Assembly: GCA_947493325.1 (NCBI GenBank)
Contig: CANLQI010000001.1
Coordinates: 1,689,375-1,753,374, forward strand
Length of the DNA: 64,000 bases
Direction: 5' to 3'
Source of the DNA: an uncultured Sphingomonadaceae bacterium
GTDB taxonomy: Bacteria; Pseudomonadota; Alphaproteobacteria; Sphingomonadales; Sphingomonadaceae
Shown here: piece by piece, positions 34,910 through 44,260 of the stretch
How positions within the stretch are numbered: the first letter of the stretch is position 1
Layout of the letters: each line of letters starts with the position of its first letter
Notes under the pieces: model-generated
Database searches by the model: none
What the model was told of the DNA's origin: nothing
What the model saw: the letters and a program-made list of their open reading frames with translations, nothing else
Made by a program: the position numbers and the translations under genes

Positions 34910-36457
34910 TCACACGATCCGGCCTTCACCTTCACCCCAATATTCATCGCGCAGCAGGCGTTTATAAAGCTTGCCCGTCGCGTGACGCGGTAACTCATCG
35001 CGAAAATCTATCTGTTTGGGCAGCTTCACGCCCGACAGTGTTTCGCGCATATATGCATCCAGTTCGCCGCGCAGTTCTTTGCCCGCGCCTTCAGGATCAA
35101 GCGGCTGCACAACAGCCACGACCTTCTCGCCCAGATCCGCATCCGGTGCGCCAATCACTGCGGCGTCCGCCACTTTGGGGTGCGTTACCAGCAGGTTTTC
35201 AATCTCCTGCGGATAGATATTCACCCCGCCCGATATAATCATGAATGATTTGCGATCGGTCAGATAGAGGAAACCTTCTTCGTCCTGCCACCCCACATCG
35301 CCCAGGCTGGTCCAGCCATGTTTGTTGGCCGCCTTTGCGGTTTTTTCGGGGTCGTTATGATAGGTAAATTGCGGTCCATTCTCAAAATAGACGGCCCCTT
35401 CGGTGCGCGGCGGCACTTCATCGCCATTGTCATCGCAGATGCGGATGGTGCCGAGCAGCGCGCGGCCGACAGAGCCTTTATGTTCGAGCCAATCCTGACT
35501 GGAGATAAAGGTAAAGCCATTGCCCTCGGTCCCGGCATAATATTCCATCAGCACCGGGCCCCACCAGTCAATCATCGCCTCCTTTACCGGCACCGGACAT
35601 GGCGCGGCGGCATGGATTGCGGATCGAAGCGAAGACACATCATGTCTGGCCCGCACCTCTTCGGGCAGCTTGAGCATGCGGACGAAATGCGTCGGCACCC
35701 ACTGGCTGGTGTTGACCTGATATTTCTCAATCAGCTGCAACGCGCGTTCGGGATCGAATTTATCCATGATAATCACCGTCCCGCCTAGTCTGTGCACCGT
35801 CATGCACCAGCGCAGCGGCGCAGCGTGATAGAGCGGCGCAGGCGAGAGATAGATGCTGTCCGCGTTAAAGCCAAACACCCCCTGCGCCAGCATGACCAGC
35901 GGATTGGTCGCGGCGATATCGCCGTCTTCGGGCAGCGGCAAGCGGATGCCTTTTGGGCGGCCTGTCGTGCCGGACGAATAGAGCATATCCGTACCGGCGC
36001 GTTCATCGGCAATCGGATCACCCGGCATTGCGGACAGCACCTGCTCTGCATCACCCTCTGCATCGCCGGAGCCTTCGCCGCCATAGACGAGCTGGCTGAC
36101 ATCGGGCGCAATATCCTGCAGCTCGCTAAGCTGCGCCGCCATATCAGAGGAGCTTACCAGCAGCCGCGCGCCGCTATCTTCCAGAATATACGCCATTTCC
36201 GGCGCGGTCAGCCGGTTTGATACCGTCACATAGACCAGCCCGCTGCGCTGTGCACCCCAGACAATATCGAAATAATGCGCATGGTTCTCCATGCAGATGG
36301 CAATGGTATCGCCCGCGTTCAGCCCGATGGAGCGAAAATATTGCGCGGCGCGGTTCGAACGGCGGTCCAGCTGGGCATAGCTGATGCTTTCGCCATTTGT
36401 CGCCATGATAACGGCTGGTTTGTCGCCCTGCGTTTCGGCATGCATTTTGGGATGCAT
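34910..36457 (-). CDS. AMP-forming acyl-CoA synthetase
   Basis: A 515-residue ANL-superfamily ligase that adenylates a carboxylic acid and transfers it to CoA. Motif A3 is MLYSSGTTGRPKGI, A5 is EYYAGTEGNG, A7/A8 are WTSLGDVGWQDEEGFLYLTDRKSFMIISGGVNIYP, and the terminal catalytic lysine is in RHATGKLYKR. Fatty, terpenoid or aromatic acids are possible substrates. It is the first gene of the minus-strand acyl-CoA set and has a TetR operator 62 bases upstream of its ATG. Confidence 0.92.
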   Translation of the reverse strand: MHPKMHAETQGDKPAVIMATNGESISYAQLDRRSNRAAQYFRSIGLNAGDTIAICMENHAHYFDIVWGAQRSGLVYVTVSNRLTAPEMAYILEDSGARLLVSSSDMAAQLSELQDIAPDVSQLVYGGEGSGDAEGDAEQVLSAMPGDPIADERAGTDMLYSSGTTGRPKGIRLPLPEDGDIAATNPLVMLAQGVFGFNADSIYLSPAPLYHAAPLRWCMTVHRLGGTVIIMDKFDPERALQLIEKYQVNTSQWVPTHFVRMLKLPEEVRARHDVSSLRSAIHAAAPCPVPVKEAMIDWWGPVLMEYYAGTEGNGFTFISSQDWLEHKGSVGRALLGTIRICDDNGDEVPPRTEGAVYFENGPQFTYHNDPEKTAKAANKHGWTSLGDVGWQDEEGFLYLTDRKSFMIISGGVNIYPQEIENLLVTHPKVADAAVIGAPDADLGEKVVAVVQPLDPEGAGKELRGELDAYMRETLSGVKLPKQIDFRDELPRHATGKLYKRLLRDEYWGEGEGRIV

Positions 36458-36518
36458 TTTTCTCTCCTGTCAAACCGGCCTATTGATAGGCTCTTTCGAT
36501 TCCCCGGAGCATAGCGGA

Positions 36519-36536
36519 TTTAACCACGCGATTAAA
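36519..36536. promoter_or_regulatory. TetR operator copy 3 (upstream of acyl-CoA synthetase)
   Basis: TTTAACC-ACGC-GATTAAA, matching TTTAAYC-N4-GRTTAAA exactly in the degenerate sense, 62 bases before the start of the synthetase gene. Shares length and spacing with the copies at 31031 and 33143. Confidence 0.7.
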
Positions 36537-36563
36537 TAAAATTGCGCTCAATGACGCACGCAC

Positions 36564-36587
36564 AAAAAAGGCCGCTGCACAGCGGCC
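36564..36587 (-). terminator. Rho-independent terminator after the M23 peptidase gene
   Basis: On the minus strand a GGCCGCT/AGCGGCC stem (36570-36587) with a four-base loop is followed directly by TTTTTT (36564-36569). It lies about 25 bases beyond the peptidase stop and is the clearest intrinsic terminator in the window. Confidence 0.85.
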
Positions 36588-36612
36588 CTTTCTATCTGAA
36601 ATAGAACCTGTT

Positions 36613-37305
36613 TTATTTGGCCGGTCCGCCCTGCGCCTTGACTGTTTCTTCAAAAGCGAGGCGCTGCTCAATATTTGAAACATACCTGGTGCCCTGCATA
36701 TAGGGTAAAGGATTAACCGGCTTGCCGCTGATCCGCACTTCATAATGCAGATGGCTTCCCGTGGAACGACCCGAAGACCCCATATAGCCGATGACCTCAC
36801 CCTTGCGCACGCGCTGGTTCGCACGAACATTCAGGCGCGACATATGGCCGTAACGTGTCTGCATCGCGCCGCCATGCTCGATCTGGATATAACGGCCATA
36901 GCCGCCAAACCACTGCGCTTTGGAGACAACACCGTCCGCTGTCGCATAAATGGGTGTACCAATGGGGCCGGCAAGGTCGATGCCGTTGTGCCTGCGGCGG
37001 TTGCCGCGGAAAGGGTCTGAACGCATGCCGAAATTGCTGGTCGTCCGTACGCCGCGCACCGGCATGATTGAAGGGATTGAAACAACGCCGCGCTCTGACG
37101 TGTCAAGCGATTTCCAGTCCGCAAAAAGCGTCCGGAACTCACCGTTGGCTTCGCCAAGAGCCGTTGCTTTGGCATCTTTGGTCACCGTATCGCGTACTGC
37201 GGGAACTTCTGCAGAGCTATTCGCGGCGGCGGGGGTCGCGGCCATAGCTATAACTGCGCCAGCGATAATGGATAACCTGGCAATGGTTTTGGAGAATGTA
37301 ATCAC
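36613..37305 (-). CDS. M23-family peptidoglycan endopeptidase
   Basis: A 230-residue exported LytM-type zinc peptidase. A signal peptide (to about residue 28, AATPAAA) precedes the catalytic domain, with SNFGMRSDPFRGNRRRHNGIDLAGPIGTPIYA (zinc ligands His and Asp) and GSHLHYEVRISG (catalytic and ligand histidines). It should cut cell-wall cross-links, or activate amidases if degenerate; the ligands appear intact. The start is GTG 37305 with an AGGGA site upstream. A strong terminator follows. Confidence 0.9.
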   Translation of the reverse strand: MITFSKTIARLSIIAGAVIAMAATPAAANSSAEVPAVRDTVTKDAKATALGEANGEFRTLFADWKSLDTSERGVVSIPSIMPVRGVRTTSNFGMRSDPFRGNRRRHNGIDLAGPIGTPIYATADGVVSKAQWFGGYGRYIQIEHGGAMQTRYGHMSRLNVRANQRVRKGEVIGYMGSSGRSTGSHLHYEVRISGKPVNPLPYMQGTRYVSNIEQRLAFEETVKAQGGPAK

Positions 37306-37459
37306 GAAAATCCCTTCTTTAATTTAAGTCTGAGTATCACCCCAAACTTAAAAAATGGTTTACCGGCATTTCCATCCACCCCCGGAAAAATGCGGTACAA
37401 CCATATTTATTTTCACCGGGCGGAACCCGGAACGACCTCATGCATTTATGTAAAATCAT

Positions 37460-38266
37460 CTAAACGGTTTTAGCAAGCGCGATATAATAATCCCGCGTTA
37501 AACCGGCTGACTTGCGCGCCGAGTTGTTAAATGGCGGCTTGAGTGACCCTCTGAAATGCCGATTAACAAGTGCTTGCCATGTTTTATGGCGGTCCAGATT
37601 TGCCTCTTGACAGCCAAATTCAAACCAGCGCGTTCCGAACCAAACATGCCTGATTTCATCATGATAGATCCGAGTCAGAATTTTCGCAGAGGGCAAATCC
37701 CCCTGATTTTCGAATCGGGTGACCGTGGCGGGTGTAATGTCGAGCCCGCGTGCCTCCAGCACCATCGGAACAATTGCGAGACGTGCCAAAACGTCATTGC
37801 GGGTGTCATAGGCCGCTTCCCATAATCCGGCATGGGCGGGCAGTGCGCCATAATGACTGCCCATCTGTTTCAGCCGCCGGTCGAGCAAGGCGAAATGCAT
37901 CGCTTCATCCGCGCCCACGCTAATCCAGTCATCGACAAATTCGCGCGGAAAATGCGCACCGAACCGGCCGACCAGGTCAAACGCCAGATCAATCGCCGAA
38001 AATTCGATATGCGCAAGGGCGTGCAGCAACGCAATCCGTCCATGCAGGGAGCCCTTGCCCCGCCGCGGCATTTTATTAGGCGGCAGTAACTCAGGCGTAC
38101 CGGGCCGCGCCGGTTCATCGGGCAGCGCGGCGTCAAATTCATGCGCAAGCGTGCCGCGCCGCCACGCCCGGGCCACGGCGCGCGCCGTTTTGACTTTAGT
38201 GAGCATATCGCTGCTCTCAAGAACGGCGAGTGCGCCTTGCCCGATTGTTGTAAGTTTCTGAGTCAT
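37460..38266 (-). CDS. DUF455 ferritin-like protein
   Basis: A 268-residue protein with a ferritin-like four-helix pattern. Possible di-metal ligands are in ALAHIEFSAIDLA, SVGADEAMHFALLDRRL, VLEARGLD and IYHDEIRHVWFG, each carrying Glu/His in the E-x2-H spacing. DUF455 has no firmly known function; relatives of the fold bind iron or hydroxylate tRNA (MiaE). It stands alone between the M23 peptidase and a palindromic repeat. Confidence 0.85.
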   Translation of the reverse strand: MTQKLTTIGQGALAVLESSDMLTKVKTARAVARAWRRGTLAHEFDAALPDEPARPGTPELLPPNKMPRRGKGSLHGRIALLHALAHIEFSAIDLAFDLVGRFGAHFPREFVDDWISVGADEAMHFALLDRRLKQMGSHYGALPAHAGLWEAAYDTRNDVLARLAIVPMVLEARGLDITPATVTRFENQGDLPSAKILTRIYHDEIRHVWFGTRWFEFGCQEANLDRHKTWQALVNRHFRGSLKPPFNNSARKSAGLTRDYYIALAKTV

Positions 38267-38286
38267 AAATATTATACGTATATCTT

Positions 38287-38436
38287 AAGCCCCTCTCCTT
38301 TAGGGGAGGGGTTTGGGGTGGGGCCTATCCGGTAAGTGCCAAGTCAAAGAATTCACTGTCAAAGAATTCGCTGCGCGAGCGATATTTTTAAATATCGCCA
38401 CCACCCCTTCCCCCTCCTATAAAGAAGAGGGGCTTA
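38287..38436. repeat. Dispersed palindromic repeat, family E
   Basis: A 150-base element: aagcccctctcctttaggggagggg...ggggtgggg at the left and ccaccccttccccctcc...gaagaggggctta at the right are broadly complementary. The centre has agaattcactgtcaaagaattcgc-type repeats and an AT-rich hairpin (gatatttttaaatatc). It fills the gap between DUF455 and bcp. Confidence 0.75.
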
Positions 38437-38441
38437 TTTAT

Positions 38442-38915
38442 TCAAAGAGCTTTCGCGGCTTCGAGCACCGCTTCGGCATGTTCCTTGACCTTTACCTTGC
38501 GCCACACTTTGGCGACCTTGCCGTCCGCATCCACCAGATAGGTCGTGCGCTCCAGCCCCATATATTTGCGGCCATACATGTTTTTCTCGACCCAGATACC
38601 CAGCGCTTCGGCCATTTCATTCTCGTCCGATGCAAGGTCCACATTCAGGTTGTGTTTGTCCGTGAACTTCACATGTTTGGCAGGCGGATCCTTGGAAACG
38701 CCCAATATCGCCACGCCCAGCCTGTCGAATTCGCCGCGCAGTTCGGTGAATTGCAACGCTTCCTTGGTACAGCCCGGTGTGTCGTCTTTCGGGTAGAAAT
38801 AGAGCACCCACGGCTTGCCGTGATAATGCTGCGGTTTTACCAGCGCGCCATCGGGGCGCACCATGTCAATTTGCGGCAGGCTGTCGCCTTCGCCAATGCG
38901 GGTATCTTCGCTCAT
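38442..38915 (-). CDS. bcp: Thioredoxin-dependent peroxiredoxin (BCP/PrxQ type)
   Basis: A 157-residue cytoplasmic peroxidase that reduces hydrogen peroxide and organic hydroperoxides. The peroxidatic cysteine is in FYPKDDTPGCTKEALQF. The resolving cysteine found five residues later in many BCPs (C-x4-C) is replaced by Leu, and there is no other cysteine, so this is a 1-Cys form. It lies 15 bases downstream of glnE on the same strand. Confidence 0.93.
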   Translation of the reverse strand: MSEDTRIGEGDSLPQIDMVRPDGALVKPQHYHGKPWVLYFYPKDDTPGCTKEALQFTELRGEFDRLGVAILGVSKDPPAKHVKFTDKHNLNVDLASDENEMAEALGIWVEKNMYGRKYMGLERTTYLVDADGKVAKVWRKVKVKEHAEAVLEAAKAL

Positions 38916-38930
38916 ATCATTATCCTCATA

Positions 38931-41636
38931 TTATTTAACGTCATAAGGCGGCGCGCCGAATGTACGTTCCCATTCGTATATTACCATCTGTTGCATGATA
39001 TCTAGTGTTTCCACCGTGGTTTGCCAGTCCGGCATTTGGCAGGCGCGGGCAATCAGTTCCCGGCCCGCCTCGTGCGGCACGGCACAATCGGGGGCAACCA
39101 GGCGCACGGCAACCAGCATCCGCGTCATAAATGCATGCGCCCGCGCAAGCTCAGGCGATAACAGCCCCGCCTCGCCCAGCTCCGCAAGCGCCCGGCCCAG
39201 CGCGGGGTGCAGTCCATGCCCATGCGTGAGCTGCGCAGCATGAATGATAAATTCAAGGTCCACCAGCCCGCCTTTGGCCAGCTTCACATCCAGCGGGCCT
39301 TTGGGCAGTTTGTGCGAGGCGATATCGCGCCGCATTGTCGCAGCATCCATATGTATTTTATCGCTGCCGCGCTTCTCCGCGAGAAAGGCCGCGATATCGC
39401 GCGCCACCGTGTCACATATTGCCTGCGGCCCGTATACCGGCCGCGCCCGGCACAGCGCCATATGTTCCCATACCCATGCCTGTTCCCGCTGATACTGCCA
39501 GAAACTGTCCAGCGTAACGCACAGCAGCCCCTGCATCCCCGATGGCCGGAGCCGGGTATCGACTTCATATAATGCGCCCGATGCGGTTGGCACGGACAGC
39601 GCGGCAATGACCCGCTGCGCCAGACGGTTGAAATATTGTGTTGCGCCAAGCGGCCTGCGCCCGTCCGACTGGCTGCCATGATCGCCGGTAAACAGGAATA
39701 TCAGGTCGAGGTCAGACGCGTGGGTCAGCGCTTCCCCGCCCAGACGCCCGAGCGCGAGTATCACCAACTCGCCGCCGGGCACCTGTCCGTGCGTGGCTTC
39801 AAATTCGGCGATTGTCGCATCGGTCAGGCTGCGCAAGGCAGCCTCGGCCACATGGCTGTAACCGCTGGCGATTGTCAGCGGGTCATTGCGGCCTTCAATC
39901 ATCTGCACGCCCAGCGCAAACCGTTTCTCACCCACGCGCAGCCGCACATTATCGAGCACGCGCTGATAATCATCGCCCGGCTCTGCACGCGCGAATATTG
40001 CCGCCAGGTCATCGACTTTGCCCAGCGGATCAAAAGCCGTCGCGTCAATCAATCCGTCCAGAAGATCGCTCCGCCGTGCAAGCTCGTCAGCCAGCACAGG
40101 CGCATGGCTTAAAATATCCTCCAGCATGTGCATCAACGCGGGCCGCGCCTCCAGCAGCCGGAAAAAATTGATGGCCGTGGGCAAAGCCGCGATCAATTGC
40201 CCGAAACGCAGCGCAGCATTGTCGGGATCAGCGGCACGGCCGAGCACGGCCATAAGATCCGGCAGGATCGTTTCAAAAGCGCGTTTGGCCTGTGCACTGC
40301 GCAAAGAACGGATCGACCCGCCGCGCCATTTTTCTATATTGGCGGCAAGGCCGTCGCTATTTGCAAAGCCCAGTTTCGCCAGCTCTGCCGATAATGTAGC
40401 GCGATCTTCGCTTAATCCTGTCTGTTTGACCTCTTCTTCTGCATCGGCAGCGATCAGGCGGTCATAGACTTGGCCGACATATTCCACCGGTCCTTCCAGC
40501 AACGCGATCAAGGCCGCACCATCATCCAGTCCGTGCAGCCCTGCAACATTGTCCAGCGCGCTTTCATCCTGCGGCAATTCATGCGTTTGCCGGTCGTTCA
40601 CCATTTGCAGCCGGTGTTCGGTGGTGCGTAGCAGGCGGTAGTGATCCGCGAGTTCCGCCGCCTCACCGGCATCCACGATGCCTGCATCCGCCAGCGACGA
40701 CAGCGCCTCCACCGTGCGGCAGGAACGCAGGTCATGATTGCGGCCCCCGTGGATTAGCTGATGCGCCTGCGCAAAAAACTCGACCTCGCGGATACCACCG
40801 CGCCCGCGTTTCAAATCGAACCCGCCGCCCAGTTTTTGACCCGCTGCATAATGGTCGCGGATTTGCGATGTCAGCGATCCGATTTCGCGGATCGTTCCAA
40901 AATCCAGCGAACGCCGCCATATAAAGGGCCGGATATTGTCCATAAAATACTGGCCCAGCGTGTCATCGCCCGCCGCAACACGCGCACGGATAAAAGCCGC
41001 CTGCTCCCATGGCAATGCGCTCGATTCATAATGCGTCAGGGCTGCATCCACCGGTATGGCAAGCGGGCTGACTTCAGATGCGGGGCGCAGCCGCATATCG
41101 ACGCGAAACACATAGCCATGTTCATCACGTGCCGACAGTGTCTCAATCAATGTGCGCGCGATCCGCTGTGCGGCATCGGCCGGTTCATCGCGCGGGCGGC
41201 GGGGCAGTGTTTCGGGGTCATAGAGGAAAATCGGGTCGATATCGGACGAATAATTCAGTTCCTGCCCGCCGTGTTTGCCAAGCGCGATAATGGCAAATCC
41301 CTGCACATCGGCGTCGGGCACGCGCGTTTGGATAGCATGGGCGAGAGCGCGGTCACATGCACTATCGGCGAAATCAGACAGTTTCTGCGTGACCTCCGCA
41401 AAGTCATAAACGCCTGCCAAATCGCCAATGGCCAGCACCAGCGCCAATGCCTGCCACTGTTTGCGAAGCGCAGCAGGTACTGTATCGCGCGCGCCATGAC
41501 TTAGCGCAGCGTCATAGGCCTGATCCAGTTCGCCTGCTTCCAGTAACGCTGTTATGTCGGGAAGCTTTTCCAGGGACTGCGCCAGAAAAGGGGCATGGCG
41601 GCGCGCGCGGTCAAGGGCGTTTTGCAGGTCATGCAT
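38931..41636 (-). CDS. glnE: Bifunctional glutamine synthetase adenylyltransferase/deadenylase
   Basis: Adjusts glutamine synthetase by adding or removing AMP, with PII as the nitrogen signal. The two nucleotidyltransferase domains are visible: the N-terminal deadenylylating one with GKHGGQELNYSSDIDPIF and the C-terminal adenylylating one with LGRLGGEALTHASDLDLIFLF, each followed by an RLRP segment (VDMRLRPA, VDTRLRPSG). Length 901 is in the normal range. It follows the sigma factor gene by 11 bases. Confidence 0.96.
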   Translation of the reverse strand: MHDLQNALDRARRHAPFLAQSLEKLPDITALLEAGELDQAYDAALSHGARDTVPAALRKQWQALALVLAIGDLAGVYDFAEVTQKLSDFADSACDRALAHAIQTRVPDADVQGFAIIALGKHGGQELNYSSDIDPIFLYDPETLPRRPRDEPADAAQRIARTLIETLSARDEHGYVFRVDMRLRPASEVSPLAIPVDAALTHYESSALPWEQAAFIRARVAAGDDTLGQYFMDNIRPFIWRRSLDFGTIREIGSLTSQIRDHYAAGQKLGGGFDLKRGRGGIREVEFFAQAHQLIHGGRNHDLRSCRTVEALSSLADAGIVDAGEAAELADHYRLLRTTEHRLQMVNDRQTHELPQDESALDNVAGLHGLDDGAALIALLEGPVEYVGQVYDRLIAADAEEEVKQTGLSEDRATLSAELAKLGFANSDGLAANIEKWRGGSIRSLRSAQAKRAFETILPDLMAVLGRAADPDNAALRFGQLIAALPTAINFFRLLEARPALMHMLEDILSHAPVLADELARRSDLLDGLIDATAFDPLGKVDDLAAIFARAEPGDDYQRVLDNVRLRVGEKRFALGVQMIEGRNDPLTIASGYSHVAEAALRSLTDATIAEFEATHGQVPGGELVILALGRLGGEALTHASDLDLIFLFTGDHGSQSDGRRPLGATQYFNRLAQRVIAALSVPTASGALYEVDTRLRPSGMQGLLCVTLDSFWQYQREQAWVWEHMALCRARPVYGPQAICDTVARDIAAFLAEKRGSDKIHMDAATMRRDIASHKLPKGPLDVKLAKGGLVDLEFIIHAAQLTHGHGLHPALGRALAELGEAGLLSPELARAHAFMTRMLVAVRLVAPDCAVPHEAGRELIARACQMPDWQTTVETLDIMQQMVIYEWERTFGAPPYDVK

Positions 41637-41647
41637 CTATCAAGCCC

Positions 41648-42310
41648 CTAATCCTTATCCTCCAGCCCTTCTGCCAGTTCATCGACTTCGGCCAATATCT
41701 CCCCCATCGGATCGGCAATGTCAGGGGCGCTGTCGGGCCGGGCATCCAGCTCATCCCCCTCAACAATCGCTTCCAATGCAGTGCGCCCGCGCGCCACGCG
41801 GCTTTTGATCGTGCCGATGGCGACGTCGCAGATTTCGGCGGCCTCTTCATAGGAAAATCCGCCCGCCCCCACCAGTATCAACGCCTCGCGCTGACTATCG
41901 GGCAGCATCATGAGCGCGCGCTGCACATCGCCCAGATGCAGTTTTCCGTCTTGCGCAGCGGGCGTCGACAATATCTTGTCCGCCGCATGTTCATCCCACT
42001 CACCCTTGAATTTCGCCCGGCGCATCTGCGACAGGAAAGCGTTGCGCAGGATCGTGAATGTCCAGGCCCGCATATTGGTGCCCGCCGCAAAGCGCGACCG
42101 TGCATTCCATGCTTTCAGCATCGCTTCCTGTACCAGATCATCCGCCATATCGACGCTGCCCGCGAGCGAGCGGCTATAGGCGCGCAGATGCGGAATCGTC
42201 TCGCCAAGCTCATGCTTGAACGCCGCATCGGACAGCGTTTCAATGTCCTTTTTTTGCGCTTTCGCATTCGATGATGATGATTTTGCTATAGAATCTCTCC
42301 GCCAAGACAC
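41648..42310 (-). CDS. ecfG: EcfG-like (ECF15) RNA polymerase sigma factor
   Basis: Probable general-stress-response sigma factor. Region 2 is LRAYSRSLAGSVDMADDLVQEAMLKAWNARSRF with MRAWTFTILRNAFLSQMRR; region 4 is ALMMLPDSQREALILVGAGGFSYEEAAEICDVAIGTIKSRVARGR, the pattern of alphaproteobacterial EcfG. No ATG precedes region 2 in frame; GTG 42310 is chosen, with TTG 42313 or 42355 as options, and none has a convincing Shine-Dalgarno. No NepR or PhyR gene is adjacent, so it may be one of several paralogues. It precedes glnE. Confidence 0.8.
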   Translation of the reverse strand: MSWRRDSIAKSSSSNAKAQKKDIETLSDAAFKHELGETIPHLRAYSRSLAGSVDMADDLVQEAMLKAWNARSRFAAGTNMRAWTFTILRNAFLSQMRRAKFKGEWDEHAADKILSTPAAQDGKLHLGDVQRALMMLPDSQREALILVGAGGFSYEEAAEICDVAIGTIKSRVARGRTALEAIVEGDELDARPDSAPDIADPMGEILAEVDELAEGLEDKD

Positions 42311-42484
42311 TAACCATGTAATGACTAGAGTTAGCCCCGGCCAGAGATATTTCAATTCTCATCCAAGAAACGGTAAAAACAGCCATAAGTTTGCGCGGCA
42401 AGGCATGACAGGTGCATCTCCAACTTGCCATGCGCCCGCCATTCTGCCAGACATTGCGCCAGAAATTAGGAATAGAGGATTATT

Positions 42485-44173
42485 ATGCGCAAGATTTTAT
42501 GGGGCCTCGCTCCGATCATGGCTCTCACCGCCTGTTACGCTGATACGGACAGCGCGGGCGGCGGAGCAGAAACCGCCGAAATGAACATTCCCGAAGTTAC
42601 CGAAGGCGAAATTTCGGTCGATACATTGCGGGACATTACCAGGGAATTATCTTCGGATGAGTTTGAAGGCCGCATGCCCGGTACCATTGGCGAAGAAAAG
42701 ACACTGGCATTGCTGACCGAAAGATTTGCCGCGGCCGGTATTGAACCCGGCAATGGCGACAGCTGGTTTCAGGATGTGCCGCTGGTCGGCATCACGGCCA
42801 CCAACTCGTCCCCGCTCACGATAAGCGGCGAAGGCACTGATCTCAGCTTTGAATATGGCAGCGACTATGTCGCCACAAGTTATCAGGAGCAGGCAAGCAT
42901 CAGCGTCGAAGACAGCGACATCGTGTTTGTCGGTTACGGCATTAATGCGCCGGAACGCGGCTGGAACGATTATGAAGGCGTCGATGTAGAGGGCAAGACC
43001 GTTATCATCCTAGTCAACGATCCCGATTATGAGACCGAGGGTCTTGAAGGCGATTTTGGTGGACGGGCGATGACCTATTACGGCCGCTGGACCTATAAAT
43101 ATGAAGAAGCCGCGCGTCAGGGCGCCGCTGCCGCGCTGATCGTACATGACGAATTTCCGGCGGCCTATGGCTGGAATGTTGTGGAATCGAGCTGGACCGG
43201 CGAGCAATTCTATCCGCAGACCGAAAATGGCGGCAGTGACCAGACCAAAGCCAACGGCTGGGTTCAGAAAGAAGTGGCAGAGAAAATTCTGGCCGCGGGC
43301 GGACAGGATCTCACGAAACTGATGGCCGATGCGAAAGAGAAAGGCTTTAAGGCAGTGGATCTGGGCGTGAAAGCGTCACTCAGCATGGACAACACCATGT
43401 CCAAGATGGAATCGAAAAACGTGATCGGCATTCTGCCGGGTGCCAAGCGCCCGGATGAATATGTGCTTTACACCGCGCACTGGGATCATCTGGGCCGCTG
43501 TAAACCGGCCCCCGATGGTGACGATATCTGCAACGGCGCGGTCGACAATGCCACTGGCACAGCCGCTCTGGTCGCTCTTGCCGAAGCATTTGTGAAAGCG
43601 GGCGCACCCGATCGCAGCATTGTATTTCTGGCCGTAACCGCCGAGGAATCCGGCCTGTTGGGGTCGAAATATTATGCCGACAACCCAGTCTATCCGCTGT
43701 CGCAGACAGTGGGCGGCATCAATATGGACGCTTTCCAGATGGCGGGCCCTGCAAATGACGTGATGGTCGTGGGCGGCGGCAAGTCGGAACTGGACCAGTA
43801 TCTTGAGGCTGCGCTGAAAACCATGGATCGCACAGCGACACCCGAACCGACACCGGAAAAAGGTTTTTATTATCGCTCCGACCATTTCAGCTTTGCCAAA
43901 CAGGGCGTGCCAATGCTCTATGTCGATGGCGGCGAAGACCTGGTCGATGGCGGCGTGGAAGCTGGCGCAGCCGTGGCCAAGGATTACACCGATAACCGCT
44001 ACCACGGGCCAAAGGACGAGTTTGACCCGAACTGGAACTGGGACGGCGTAATGGCCGATGTCCAGCTGTTCTACAAACTTGGCCGCATGCTGGCCATGTC
44101 GGACAGCTGGCCAAACTGGGTTGAAGGTGACGAATTCAAAGCCAAGCGCGACGAAAGCCGCCCGGCGGAATAG
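42485..44173 (+). CDS. M28-family metallopeptidase with PA domain, lipoprotein
   Basis: A 562-residue exported zinc aminopeptidase. The lipobox LTAC gives an envelope lipoprotein. A protease-associated (PA) insert spans about residues 110-270 (IVFVGYGINAPERGWNDYEGVDVEGK). The M28 catalytic part carries the metal ligands in YTAHWDHLG, GAVDNATGTAAL, TAEESGLLGSKYY, INMDAF and YRSDHFSFAKQGVP. Relatives release N-terminal residues from peptides. It is followed by an intrinsic terminator and is divergent from the sigma factor gene. Confidence 0.92.
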   Translation: MRKILWGLAPIMALTACYADTDSAGGGAETAEMNIPEVTEGEISVDTLRDITRELSSDEFEGRMPGTIGEEKTLALLTERFAAAGIEPGNGDSWFQDVPLVGITATNSSPLTISGEGTDLSFEYGSDYVATSYQEQASISVEDSDIVFVGYGINAPERGWNDYEGVDVEGKTVIILVNDPDYETEGLEGDFGGRAMTYYGRWTYKYEEAARQGAAAALIVHDEFPAAYGWNVVESSWTGEQFYPQTENGGSDQTKANGWVQKEVAEKILAAGGQDLTKLMADAKEKGFKAVDLGVKASLSMDNTMSKMESKNVIGILPGAKRPDEYVLYTAHWDHLGRCKPAPDGDDICNGAVDNATGTAALVALAEAFVKAGAPDRSIVFLAVTAEESGLLGSKYYADNPVYPLSQTVGGINMDAFQMAGPANDVMVVGGGKSELDQYLEAALKTMDRTATPEPTPEKGFYYRSDHFSFAKQGVPMLYVDGGEDLVDGGVEAGAAVAKDYTDNRYHGPKDEFDPNWNWDGVMADVQLFYKLGRMLAMSDSWPNWVEGDEFKAKRDESRPAE

Positions 44174-44193
44174 ATATCAGACTATTGGAACGG

Positions 44194-44228
44194 AAACGCC
44201 GTGCTGATATCATGTCAGTACGGCGTTT
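44194..44228 (+). terminator. Intrinsic terminator after the M28 peptidase
   Basis: AAACGCCGT (44194-44202) pairs with ACGGCGTTT (44220-44228); inner CTGA/TCAG extend the stem. The downstream arm ends in TTTT. It lies 20 bases after the peptidase stop and 30 bases before aguA. Confidence 0.8.
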
Positions 44229-44260
44229 TCATATCCCGCGACCTTTTGGAACATATCACC

